DNA from: Perlucidibaca piscinae DSM 21586
Lineage (GTDB): Bacteria; Pseudomonadota; Gammaproteobacteria; Pseudomonadales; Moraxellaceae
DNA length: 64,000 bases
Assembly (NCBI RefSeq): GCF_000420045.1
Contig: NZ_ATUE01000008.1
Coordinates: forward strand, 124,001 to 188,000
Reading direction: 5' to 3'
Position 1 is the first letter of the stretch. Every line of letters begins with the position of its first letter. The notes beneath the pieces were generated by a model. That model did no database searches, was not told the DNA's origin, and saw only the letters and a program-made list of their open reading frames with translations. Both the position numbers and the translations under genes were made by a program. Below are positions 1 to 9,667 of the stretch, one piece after another.

Positions 1-1461
1 CTTCCCGCGTTCAAGGCCTATGACGTGCGCGGCCCGGTGCCGGCGCAGCTGCATGGCGACATGGTCTATGCCATCGGCCGGGCCTATGCCCGCGTGATCC
101 GGCCCCAGGGTCCGGTGGCCATCTGTTATGACATCCGCGACAGCAGCGAGGCCTTTGCCCGCATCCTGGCCGCAGGACTCAACAGCGAGGGCGTGGCCAC
201 CCGAGACATCGGGCTGGGCGGCACCGAGATGGTCTACCACGCAGCGGGGCAGGCCGGCATGGGCGGCGGCATCATGATCACGGCCAGCCACAACCCGGTG
301 GGTGACAACGGACTCAAGATGGTGCGTGCCGACGCACGACCGATCAGCGCCGATGACGGCCTGCAGGACATCGAGCGCGAGACCCGTGCCTGGCTCAACG
401 AGCAAGCGGGTCTGCGCGGGCAGCTCGAGAACTACGCGGGCGAGGCCCTGGGCGATGGCAGCCTGTACCAGCCAGACCCGCAGTTGCACCAGCGCCTCGA
501 TCTGTTTGCCGATTACGTTGCCACCGTGCGCCGCTTTGTCGACATTGCCGCCATTTCGGCGGGCCTGTCGGCGCGTCGTGCCAGCGGACGTCCGCTCAAG
601 GTCGTGGTCAACGGTGGCAACGGTTGCGCCGGCCCGGTCTTCGATGCCATTGCCGAGGGGCTGGACTGGGACGTCACGCGTCTGTTCCACACCCCGGATG
701 GCCAGTTCCCGAACGGCGTGCCCAACCCCATGCTGGCGCGCTGTCAGGAGCAGACTGCCGAGGCCGTGCGTGCCGCAGGCGCTGATCTGGGCATTGCCTG
801 GGATGGCGACTTCGATCGCTGCTTCTTCTTCGACGAGACCGGCGCCTTCATCGAAGGCTACTACCTGGTCGGCCTGCTTGGCGCCCAGCTGCTGCACCAT
901 GCCCCGGGCGGCACGGTGATCTACGACACGCGCATGACCTGGAACACCATCGCGCAGGTCGAGGCAGCCGGTGGCGTGGCCACGGTCAGCAAGTGTGGGC
1001 ACAGCTTCATCAAGGCCGCCTTGCGCCAGACCGGCGCCGTCTACGGTGGCGAGATGTCTGCGCACCACTACTTCCGTGACTTCTTCAACTGCGACTCCGG
1101 CATGATTCCCTGGCTGCTGCTGCTCGAGCGCCTGCTCGAGGAGGGCAAGCCGTTGTCGGCGCTGGTCGCCGAGGCACAGTCGGCCTATCCCTGCAGTGGC
1201 GAGATCAACTTCAAGGTCGCCGACGCCGGCGTCGCCATCGCGCGGGTCGAGGCTGCCGTGCAGGCCGAGCTCGCCGCCGGTCGCGAAACCCTGGTGGCCG
1301 AGTCCGCGCTGGATGGTCTGAGTCGGGAGTTTCCGCAGTGGCGCTTCAACCTGCGCCGCTCCAACACCGAGCCGGTGGTGCGTCTCAATGTGGAAACCCG
1401 TGGCGATGCCGCGCTGTTGCGCGCGCGCACCGACTGGCTGAAAGCCCTGATCAGCGCCTGA
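1..1461 (+). CDS. manB: Phosphomannomutase (ManB/CpsG type), 5' end outside window
   Basis: Interconverts mannose-6-phosphate and mannose-1-phosphate, feeding GDP-mannose for surface polysaccharide. The reading frame is open from base 1: the first visible residues are LPAFKAYDVRG, which align a few residues inside the N-terminus of enterobacterial CpsG/ManB, so only the start codon and a few codons are missing. The phosphoserine loop TASHNP has its Ser codon at 286-288. The metal loop DGDFDRC, the sugar-specificity motif GGEMSAHHYFRDF and the phosphate-binding RRSNTEPVVRLNVE stretch near the C-terminus are all intact. About 486 residues are visible, slightly longer than CpsG (about 456). The ManB reading is favoured over phosphoglucomutase by overall CpsG-like motif wording. 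RfaH follows 57 bases later on the same strand. Confidence 0.9.
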   Translation, partial: LPAFKAYDVRGPVPAQLHGDMVYAIGRAYARVIRPQGPVAICYDIRDSSEAFARILAAGLNSEGVATRDIGLGGTEMVYHAAGQAGMGGGIMITASHNPVGDNGLKMVRADARPISADDGLQDIERETRAWLNEQAGLRGQLENYAGEALGDGSLYQPDPQLHQRLDLFADYVATVRRFVDIAAISAGLSARRASGRPLKVVVNGGNGCAGPVFDAIAEGLDWDVTRLFHTPDGQFPNGVPNPMLARCQEQTAEAVRAAGADLGIAWDGDFDRCFFFDETGAFIEGYYLVGLLGAQLLHHAPGGTVIYDTRMTWNTIAQVEAAGGVATVSKCGHSFIKAALRQTGAVYGGEMSAHHYFRDFFNCDSGMIPWLLLLERLLEEGKPLSALVAEAQSAYPCSGEINFKVADAGVAIARVEAAVQAELAAGRETLVAESALDGLSREFPQWRFNLRRSNTEPVVRLNVETRGDAALLRARTDWLKALISA

Positions 1462-1518
1462 GACGAGTCTCGGGCTGCAGGCCCGTCAGGCGCTGCAGCG
1501 TTTCCTCGACAGGGACAC

Positions 1519-2070
1519 ATGGACGTGACTGCACAGAACGCTTCTGAACAGCCGGCACCTGCCCGGCGCTGGTACCTCGTCCAGTGCAAGCCGCGCGAGG
1601 CCTTTCGCGCGCGGGAGCATCTGGCCAAACAGGGCTACGAGACCTTTCTGCCGGTGTTGCGGCGTGAGGTCGTGCGACGTTGCCGTCGCGAGGTCGTCAC
1701 CGAGCCGCTGTTCCCGCATTACCTGTTTTTGCTTCTCAGTGACGTCGCCGACAACTGGGCGCCGCTGCGCTCGACGCGTGGCGTGGCTCGCGTTGTCCGT
1801 TTTGGCGAGCTGCCGCTGGCGGTGCCGGATGATCTGGTGGCCGGGCTGAGAACACGTCAGGTTGAAGAGGGTAGTGGCGAGAAAGATGGCAACGTGCAGC
1901 GGCTGCTCCACGTGGGCGATCGCGTGTCCATCATTGACGGGCCGCTGGCTGGCCTGGACGCGGTTTGCGCCGAAGCCGATGGCGAGCGCCGGGTCGTTCT
2001 GCTGCTGACACTGCTGCATCAGGTGCAGCGCATCAGCGTGGACATTGCCCAGGTGCGTCGCCAGTCTTGA
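1519..2070 (+). CDS. rfaH: RfaH-family transcription antiterminator
   Basis: A NusG paralogue that loads onto RNA polymerase at specific leader signals and suppresses Rho-dependent termination in long surface-polysaccharide operons. The 183-residue product has the NusG N-terminal domain (WYLVQCKPRE near residue 17, then a PLFPHYLFL beta strand typical of RfaH) and a C-terminal KOW-like region (GDRVSIIDGPLAGLDAV). The start ATG has AGGGA 5-9 bases upstream. Length compares with 162 residues in E. coli RfaH; the extra residues are at the N-terminus. Location directly after a phosphomannomutase gene fits a role in polysaccharide expression. I favour RfaH over NusG because NusG is normally linked to secE/rplK and has a longer linker; a plasmid-type NusG paralogue is the alternative. 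Confidence 0.82.
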   Translation: MDVTAQNASEQPAPARRWYLVQCKPREAFRAREHLAKQGYETFLPVLRREVVRRCRREVVTEPLFPHYLFLLLSDVADNWAPLRSTRGVARVVRFGELPLAVPDDLVAGLRTRQVEEGSGEKDGNVQRLLHVGDRVSIIDGPLAGLDAVCAEADGERRVVLLLTLLHQVQRISVDIAQVRRQS

Positions 2071-2128
2071 CGCAAGTCGATACACTGCAGTCTTGTCTGA
2101 ACACCGGGACGCACAAGAAGAACAGCTC

Positions 2129-3622
2129 ATGACACAGTATCTGCTCGCCATTGACCAGGGCACCACCAGCACGCGTGCCATCCTCTTTGACCAGACCGGC
2201 GCCAAGCGCTCCATGGCCCAGGTCGAGCTGCCCCAGCATTTCCCGGCCGACGGCTGGGTCGAGCACGATGCCATGGAGATCTGGTGGGCCACCGAGCAGG
2301 TCTGCCGCGAGGTATTGCGCAAGCAGGGCCTGCATGCCCGTGACATCGCCGCCATCGGCATCACCAATCAGCGCGAGACCACCGTGCTCTGGGATCGCGT
2401 CAATGGCATGCCGGTGCACAAGGCCATCGTCTGGCAGGACCGCCGCACCGCCGCCGCCTGTCTGGCGCTCAAGCAGGCCGGCCACGAGGCCATGGTGCAG
2501 GCGAAGACAGGTCTGTTGCTGGACCCGTATTTCTCCGCCTCCAAGCTGTCCTGGCTGCTGGACAACGTGCCGGGTGCCCGCGAGCGCGCCGAGCGTGGCG
2601 AACTGGCCTTCGGCACCATCGACAGCTGGCTGCTGTGGAAGCTGACCCATGGCCAGGTCCATGCCACCGATGCCACCAACGCCTCGCGTACCTTGCTGTT
2701 CAACATCCATGCCCAGCAGTGGGATGAGGAGCTGCTGGCGCTGTTCAAAATCCCTCGTGCGCTGCTGCCGGATGTGCGTGACTCCAGTGCCGATTTCGGC
2801 ATGGCGGCCCCGCATTTTCTCGGCGCTGCGGTCCCGATTTGCGGCATTGCCGGTGATCAGCAGGCTGCCCTGGTGGGGCAGGCCTGCTTCGCGCCGGGCA
2901 TGGTCAAGAGCACCTACGGCACGGGCTGCTTCCTGATCCTGAACACGGGCGACAACGTGGTGCAGTCCTCCAACCGGCTGCTGTCGACGGTGGCCTACCG
3001 GTTGAATGGCAAGCCGACCTACGCCGTGGAAGGCTCCATCTTCGTCGCCGGGGCGACCATCCAGTGGCTGCGTGACGGTCTCAAGCTTATCCACTCCGCC
3101 GCCGAGACCCAGGCCATTGCCGAGGCCACGGGTGATGCGCGTGGTGTCTACATGGTGCCGGCCTTCACCGGGCTGGGTGCGCCCTACTGGGACCCGCGCG
3201 CCCGTGGCGCCATCTTCGGTCTGACCCGTGATACCGGCATCGGCGAGATCGTCACGGCCGGCTTGCAGTCGGTGTGCTTCCAGACTCGTGACCTCATGGA
3301 AGCCATGACCCGCGATGGTGCCGCTGCTGTCACCACGCTACGCATCGATGGCGGCATGGTGGTGAACAACTGGGTGGCGCAGTCGCTGTCCGACATTCTC
3401 GGTGTGCCAGTGGACAGACCCAGCGTCACCGAAACCACGGCGCTGGGCGCGGCCTTCCTGGCCGGCTTGCAGGTCGGCGTGTTTGATTCCCTGGACGCCA
3501 TTTCCGCGCTCTGGCATCGCGAGCGCCGCTTTTCGCCGGTGATGGCGTCGGATCGCCGCGAGCAGCTCTATGCCGGCTGGCTGGATGCGGTGCGGCGCGT
3601 GTCTTCGGATCTGCCGGCATGA
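2129..3622 (+). CDS. glpK: Glycerol kinase
   Basis: Phosphorylates glycerol with ATP to sn-glycerol-3-phosphate. The 497-residue product matches GlpK length (about 500). The FGGY-family N-terminal ATP-binding loop DQGTTSTRA starts at residue 9. The substrate residues NQRETT (R82, E83), the WQDRRT motif and the AGDQQAAL catalytic-Asp region are present, and the C-terminal GLGAPYWDPRARG and GGMVVNNWV signatures are intact. I chose the ATG at 2129, preceded by an AGAAGAA purine stretch, because the frame extends further upstream without family similarity. Its stop overlaps the galE start (ATGA), so the two are translationally coupled. No glpF, glpD or glpR is present beside it. Confidence 0.95.
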   Translation: MTQYLLAIDQGTTSTRAILFDQTGAKRSMAQVELPQHFPADGWVEHDAMEIWWATEQVCREVLRKQGLHARDIAAIGITNQRETTVLWDRVNGMPVHKAIVWQDRRTAAACLALKQAGHEAMVQAKTGLLLDPYFSASKLSWLLDNVPGARERAERGELAFGTIDSWLLWKLTHGQVHATDATNASRTLLFNIHAQQWDEELLALFKIPRALLPDVRDSSADFGMAAPHFLGAAVPICGIAGDQQAALVGQACFAPGMVKSTYGTGCFLILNTGDNVVQSSNRLLSTVAYRLNGKPTYAVEGSIFVAGATIQWLRDGLKLIHSAAETQAIAEATGDARGVYMVPAFTGLGAPYWDPRARGAIFGLTRDTGIGEIVTAGLQSVCFQTRDLMEAMTRDGAAAVTTLRIDGGMVVNNWVAQSLSDILGVPVDRPSVTETTALGAAFLAGLQVGVFDSLDAISALWHRERRFSPVMASDRREQLYAGWLDAVRRVSSDLPA

Positions 3623-4689
3623 CGCGGATTCTTGTTACCGGCGGCGCCGGCTACATCGGCTCGCACACCGTGCTGCAGCTGCTGCAAAACGGTGACTCCG
3701 TGGTTGTTTACGACAACTTCAGCAACAGCAAGCCGGAGGCCATGGTGCGTGTGCGCCGGCTGGCGGCAGAGGCCCTGGGCATGCCGGAGGGGCGTGTGCC
3801 TCTGACGGTGGTGCAGGGTGACATTCGTGACAAGGTGGCGCTGACGGCTGCCTTCACGGCACATGCCGATGTCGAGGCGGTCATCCACTTTGCCGGTCTC
3901 AAGGCCGTTGGCGAGTCGGTCGCCGAGCCGCTGCGCTATTACGACAACAATGTCGTCGGTAGCGTGCGGCTGCTGGAGGTCATGGCCGAAGCGGGCGTGC
4001 ATCAGCTGGTGTTCAGCTCGTCGGCCACCGTCTATGGTGACCCGCATGCGGTGCCGATCACCGAGGATTTTCCGCTGCACACCACCAATCCCTACGGTGC
4101 CACCAAGCTGCACATCGAGGACATGCTGCGCGACCTGCATCGTGCCTGGCCCGATACGTGGCGCATCGCCATCCTGCGCTACTTCAATCCGGTGGGGGCG
4201 CACGCCAGTGGCGAGATCGGCGAGGACCCCAATGGCATCCCCAACAACCTGATGCCCTACATCGCCCAGGTGGCCAGCGGTCGTCTGCAGCGGCTAAGGG
4301 TGTTCGGCAGTGACTATTCGACGCCGGACGGCACCGGCGTACGTGACTACATCCATGTCGAAGATCTGGCGGATGGCCATCTCAAGGCCCTGCAGCGGCT
4401 GCAGCGCGGAGCCGCCGCGGTGACCGGCGAAGCCACCGGCAACCTGGTGACCGTGAACCTGGGCACCGGGCGCGGCTACTCCGTGCTGGACATGGTCAAG
4501 GCCTTTGCCGCGGCGGCAGACCGGGAGATTCCCTACGAGCTGGTGGCGCGCCGACCGGGCGATGTCGCGCAATGCTACGCGGATCCCGAGCGCGCCCGCA
4601 TCGAGCTGGGCTGGCAGGCGACACGCGATCAGCAGGCCATGTGTGCGGATCACTGGCGCTGGCAGTCGCGAAATCCGGACGGCTACTGA
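3619..4689 (+). CDS. galE: UDP-glucose 4-epimerase
   Basis: Interconverts UDP-glucose and UDP-galactose using tightly bound NAD, supplying galactose units for lipopolysaccharide or exopolysaccharide. The 356-residue extended SDR shows the Rossmann loop GGAGYIGSH at residues 8-16, YDNFSNS after beta-2, the SSSATVYG active-site Ser segment (133-140) and the catalytic YxxxK at Y159/K163. GVRDYIHVEDLADGH is the usual late signature. It is slightly longer than E. coli GalE (338). It overlaps glpK by 4 bases, forming a glpK-galE pair, an unusual partner choice that may only reflect shared transcription. It converges with argF 15 bases away. Confidence 0.94.
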   Translation: MTRILVTGGAGYIGSHTVLQLLQNGDSVVVYDNFSNSKPEAMVRVRRLAAEALGMPEGRVPLTVVQGDIRDKVALTAAFTAHADVEAVIHFAGLKAVGESVAEPLRYYDNNVVGSVRLLEVMAEAGVHQLVFSSSATVYGDPHAVPITEDFPLHTTNPYGATKLHIEDMLRDLHRAWPDTWRIAILRYFNPVGAHASGEIGEDPNGIPNNLMPYIAQVASGRLQRLRVFGSDYSTPDGTGVRDYIHVEDLADGHLKALQRLQRGAAAVTGEATGNLVTVNLGTGRGYSVLDMVKAFAAAADREIPYELVARRPGDVAQCYADPERARIELGWQATRDQQAMCADHWRWQSRNPDGY

Positions 4690-4700
4690 GGCCGTAGCCG
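4680..4700 (+). terminator. Small hairpin at the galE stop codon
   Basis: A 7-bp perfect stem (CGGCTAC at 4680-4686, GTAGCCG at 4694-4700) with a 7-base loop overlaps the galE stop, in a 15-base gap between two converging genes. There is no T tract, so it is a weak terminator candidate at best. Confidence 0.3.
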
Positions 4701-4704
4701 GCGC

Positions 4705-5618
<914 letters not shown>

Positions 5619-5622
<4 letters not shown>

Positions 5623-6839
5623 GCTGCCACCACGCCTTCGGCCTTCAGGAAGTCCACCACCAGGTCGCTGATGCGGGCCACCAGCTCATCGCTCTCGGCA
5701 GCGGTCAGCGTCAGCGGCGGCAGCAGGCGGATGCGATGTTCGGCGCTGACGATGAGCAGCACGCCGGCCTCGCGGGCGAGCGCGACCAGCGATGCGGCCG
5801 AGGCCACGGGCAGGATCACGCCTATCATCAGGCCGGCGCCCTCGACGCAGACCCCGTAGGCGCCCAGTCGTTCGCGGAACCCCTGCATGATGCGCTCGCC
5901 CATGACCGCAGCATTGTCGACCACGCCGTCGAGCAGGGCGTCGAGGGTGGCCAGTGCGGCGCGGCAGCCCAGCGGCGTGCCGCCATAGGTGGTGCCGTGC
6001 TTGCCCGGGCTGAACAGCTCGGTGGCCTTGCCGGCGACCAGCGTGGCACCGATCGGGAAGCCGTTGCCCAGCCCCTTGGCGGTGCTCAGCACGTCGGGCA
6101 GGATGCCGGCATGTTGATAGGCGAAGTGCTTACCGGTGCGGCCGTTGCCGGTCTGGATCTCGTCGATCATCAGCAGCCAGTCGTGGCGATCACAGATCTC
6201 GCGCAGATCCTTGAGGTAGCCGAACCCCTTGGTGGCGGTGCGTACGCCGCTTTCGCCCTGGATGGGTTCGACCAGCACCGCGACAATGTTCGGGTTGCTG
6301 GCTGCCACCTGCTCGATGGCCTCGATGTCATCGAAAGGCACGCGCACGAAGCCCTCGACCAGCGGGCCGAACCCTTCCTGGATCTTGGCATTGCCGGTGG
6401 CGGTCAGGGTCGCCAGGGTGCGGCCATGGAAGCTGTTCTCCATGACGATCACCGTCGGCAGGGCGATGCCTTTCTTGTGTCCGTAAAGACGTGCCAGTTT
6501 GATGGCAGCCTCGTTGGCCTCGGCACCGGAGTTGCCGAAGAAGGCGCGGCTCATACCGGACACGGCGCAGAGGCGCTCGGCCAGTTCTTCCTGCAGCGGA
6601 ATGCGGTACAGATTGGAGGTGTGCACCAGCGTCGCGGCTTGGTCGGCAATGGCGGCGGCAACCCCCGGATGAGCGTGGCCGAGACCGCAAACCGCGATGC
6701 CGGACGTGGTGTCGAGGTAGCGCTTGCCATCCTCGTCGAAGAGCCAGGCGCCTTCACCGCGCACGAAGGCCACCGGCTGGCGGGCATAGGTGGGCATGAG
6801 GGTGCCGGGAATCGGACGGCTGGACGACGAGGTGGTCAT
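5619..6839 (-). CDS. argD: Acetylornithine aminotransferase
   Basis: PLP enzyme converting N-acetylglutamate semialdehyde to N-acetylornithine, and possibly acting as succinyldiaminopimelate aminotransferase in lysine synthesis. From the ATG at 6839 the product is 406 residues. Visible signatures are FGNSGAEANEAAIKLAR (cofactor phosphate site), MENSFHGRT, MIDEIQTGNGRTG with the PLP-pyridine Asp at 226, and LSTAKGLGNG with the Schiff-base Lys at 255. A frame-continuing start 30 bases upstream adds residues without family similarity. It is translationally coupled to argF and faces grxD across a 125-base divergent gap. Confidence 0.92.
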
Positions 6840-6964
6840 GGCGAGGACTCGAACGGGGACTGCGGGCAATCCCCGAGTGTAGCGTTTGCGCGGGTTTTCG
6901 CCAAGAACGGGCGGAGTCTGCTACCATTCGGCCATCGTTTTTCACGTACTCATCGAGGCCTGTC

Positions 6965-7291
6965 ATGGACATCGAAACCCTGATCAAGAAGCAAATCGCC
7001 GACAACGACATCCTGCTCTACATGAAGGGCACGCCGCAGTTTCCGCAGTGCGGCTTCTCGGCGCGCACCGTCGAGGCGCTGGTGCAGGTGGGTGAACCGT
7101 TCGCCTACGTCAACATTCTCGAAAACCCGGAAATCCGTTCCACGCTGCCGCGCATTGCCAACTGGCCGACCTTTCCGCAACTCTGGGTCAAGGGCGAGCT
7201 CATCGGTGGCTGCGACATCGTCATGGACATGGTGCAGAAAGGCGAGCTGGCCCCGCTGATCAAGGAAGCGGCCGGCAAGGCGGCCGAGTAA
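6965..7291 (+). CDS. grxD: Monothiol glutaredoxin Grx4
   Basis: A CGFS-type glutaredoxin that binds and transfers a [2Fe-2S] cluster, usually with BolA partners. The 108-residue product has the CGFS active site at residues 29-32 preceded by MKGTPQFPQ, the TFPQLWVKGELIGGCDI glutathione-binding region and family-typical length. It is transcribed alone, divergently from argDF, and followed by two small hairpins before qmcA. The same general neighbourhood of grxD, argF, peroxiredoxin, rnt and pyrC is known in Pseudomonas. Confidence 0.95.
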   Translation: MDIETLIKKQIADNDILLYMKGTPQFPQCGFSARTVEALVQVGEPFAYVNILENPEIRSTLPRIANWPTFPQLWVKGELIGGCDIVMDMVQKGELAPLIKEAAGKAAE

Positions 7292-7310
7292 GCCGGCCTC
7301 AATGTTGTCA

Positions 7311-7375
7311 GCGCCGGCAGGATGGCCGGCGTTTGCTGCGACAGAAGCTGTGCCTGCCGGCATCGTGTCGGCAGG
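7311..7375 (+). terminator. Two tandem small hairpins after grxD
   Basis: Stem one is CGCCGGC (7312-7318) with GCCGGCG (7325-7331) and is followed by TTT. Stem two is CCTGCCG (7353-7359) with CGGCAGG (7369-7375). The first could be a weak intrinsic terminator for grxD; the second lies in the qmcA leader, 26 bases before its start. Confidence 0.4.
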
Positions 7376-7401
7376 TCGATGACTGACACGGAGGTGGTGT
7401 G

Positions 7402-8316
7402 ATGGTGCTGCAGATTCTTTTGCTGGTGTTGCTGTTCATGGCCGTGCTGGTGGTCGTGCTCAGCGTCAAGACCGTGCCGCAGGGCTACGAGTGGACGGTG
7501 GAGCGCTTCGGACGCTACACCCACACCCTGAGTCCGGGTCTGCACTTCATCATGCCGTTCTTCGACCAGATCGGCCGCAAGCTCAGCGTCATGGAGCAGG
7601 TACTCGACATCCCGGCGCAGGAAGTCATCTCGCGTGACAACGCCATGGTGCGCATCGATGCCGTGTGCTTCTACCAGGTCATCGACAGTCCCAAGGCGGC
7701 CTACGAGGTGCAGAGCCTGGCCTATGCCATCCAGAATCTGGCGCAGACCAACATGCGTACCGTGATCGGCTCGCTGGATCTTGACGAGATGCTGTCGCAG
7801 CGTGACCAGATCAACAGCCGCCTGCTGTCGGCGATTGACCTGGCCACCGGCCCCTGGGGCGTGAAGATCACCCGTGTCGAGATCAAGGACATCACGCCGC
7901 CCACCGATCTGGTCGAGGCCATGGCATCGCAGATGAAGGCGGAGCGCATGAAGCGTGCCTCCATCCTCGAGGCCGAGGGGCGTCGCCAGGCCGAGATTCT
8001 CACCGCCGAGGGCGAGAAGCAGGGCGAGATCCTCAAGGCCGAAGGCCAGCGTCAGGCCGCCTTCCTTGAGGCCGAGGCGCGCGAGCGCCAGGCCCAGGCC
8101 GAAGCCAATGCCACCGCCGTGGTGTCCGACGCCATCGGCAAGGGCAACATCCAGGCCATCAACTACTTCGTGGCGCTCAAGTATGTCGAGGCCTTCAGTC
8201 AGCTCGCTGCCTCGACCAACAGCAAGGTCATCATGATGCCCATGGAGGCGACGCAGCTGGTCGGTACCGTGGGCGGCATCGGCGAGCTGGTCAAGGCGAT
8301 TCAGGAGAAAGCATGA
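7402..8316 (+). CDS. qmcA: SPFH/stomatin-family membrane protein QmcA
   Basis: Paraslipin-type scaffold protein of membrane microdomains, thought to act in membrane protein quality control. The 304-residue product has an N-terminal membrane segment (about residues 2-22), the SPFH/Band-7 domain (KTVPQGYEWTVERFGRYTHTL onward) and a C-terminal helical region rich in EAEGRRQAE-type repeats (about residues 185-235). I chose the ATG at 7402 because GGAGG ends 7 bases upstream; a GTG directly precedes it in frame. The nfeD gene overlaps its stop by 4 bases, the standard SPFH-NfeD pairing. Confidence 0.9.
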   Translation: MVLQILLLVLLFMAVLVVVLSVKTVPQGYEWTVERFGRYTHTLSPGLHFIMPFFDQIGRKLSVMEQVLDIPAQEVISRDNAMVRIDAVCFYQVIDSPKAAYEVQSLAYAIQNLAQTNMRTVIGSLDLDEMLSQRDQINSRLLSAIDLATGPWGVKITRVEIKDITPPTDLVEAMASQMKAERMKRASILEAEGRRQAEILTAEGEKQGEILKAEGQRQAAFLEAEARERQAQAEANATAVVSDAIGKGNIQAINYFVALKYVEAFSQLAASTNSKVIMMPMEATQLVGTVGGIGELVKAIQEKA

Positions 8317-8750
8317 CCGCTCTGACGTGGTGGGCCGTGGCGCTGGCGCTGGGCGTCATCGAGCTGGTCACCGGCACCTTCTTCGTGCTCATGCTGGCGG
8401 CAGCCGCTGCCGCCACGGCGCTGGCCGTGCACCTCGGCCTGGACAGCTGGAGTGGTCAGGTCACGCTGTTCTCGCTGCTGGCCATGGCCTTGTGCTTCGC
8501 TTGGTACCGGCACAAGCCCAGGCTGCTGAAGCCGGCCAGCAACCACCTCAACCGCGGCAGCTCGCGCTGGGTCGGACGCCAGTTCGTGCTGCCTGACGGC
8601 CTGGTCGGCGGCGAGGGCAGGGTGTCTGTGGACGACAGTTTCTGGACCGTGCGCGGTCCGGACTGTGCTCCGGGCACACGGGTGCGCGTTAAGGCGATGG
8701 AAGGCAATGTGCTGCTGGTCGAGCCGCTGTCCGTGAAGGAAGCTGGCTGA
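8313..8750 (+). CDS. NfeD-like membrane protein (partner of QmcA)
   Basis: A short NfeD-family protein of 145 residues (YbbK type). The N-terminal half has two to three hydrophobic helices (about residues 5-30 and 45-62). The C-terminal half is a small OB-fold-like domain (GGEGRVSVDDSFWTVRG to VRVKAMEGNVLLVEPL). Such proteins are encoded with SPFH partners and are proposed to form cage-like membrane complexes. No protease domain is present, unlike long NfeD proteins. The start overlaps the qmcA stop (ATGA), indicating coupled translation. Confidence 0.88.
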   Translation: MTALTWWAVALALGVIELVTGTFFVLMLAAAAAATALAVHLGLDSWSGQVTLFSLLAMALCFAWYRHKPRLLKPASNHLNRGSSRWVGRQFVLPDGLVGGEGRVSVDDSFWTVRGPDCAPGTRVRVKAMEGNVLLVEPLSVKEAG

Positions 8751-8892
8751 GCCGGCCGGCGCGTGCGCTGACCGGGCGCCTTTGCGACCCGGTGTGACGG
8801 GTGCCTGCCGACTGCACGCTTGAAAACGGCTCGCCGGCCGCGCATGCTACGGCACGTTCCGTTTCATCCCATCCCCTATCAGGAGTCAGCCC

Positions 8893-9495
<603 letters not shown>

Positions 9496-9517
9496 TCGCG
9501 CTGGCGTGATCGTGCTG

Positions 9518-9541
9518 ACGGGCCCTTCGGGGCCCGTTTTC
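9518..9541 (+). terminator. Intrinsic terminator after the peroxiredoxin gene
   Basis: An 8-bp perfect stem (ACGGGCCC at 9518-9525, GGGCCCGT at 9530-9537) closed by a TTCG tetraloop and followed by a short T run. It sits 23 bases after the stop codon. Confidence 0.9.
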
Positions 9542-9667
9542 ATTTCTGCCCGGTGCTCGTACAGTGGTTCCGTGTCTGCGGCCTGACACGCACGGCATCA
9601 CGACAGACGCGCTCTGGCACGCGCCTTGCTCGGTATATGCAGCCATATGGCAGCCCGAACACGAGTC

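Noticed and set aside
8820..8850. TTGAAA followed by TGCTAC as promoter of the peroxiredoxin gene
   Set aside because: Spacing is 19 bases and the -10 matches only three of six positions.
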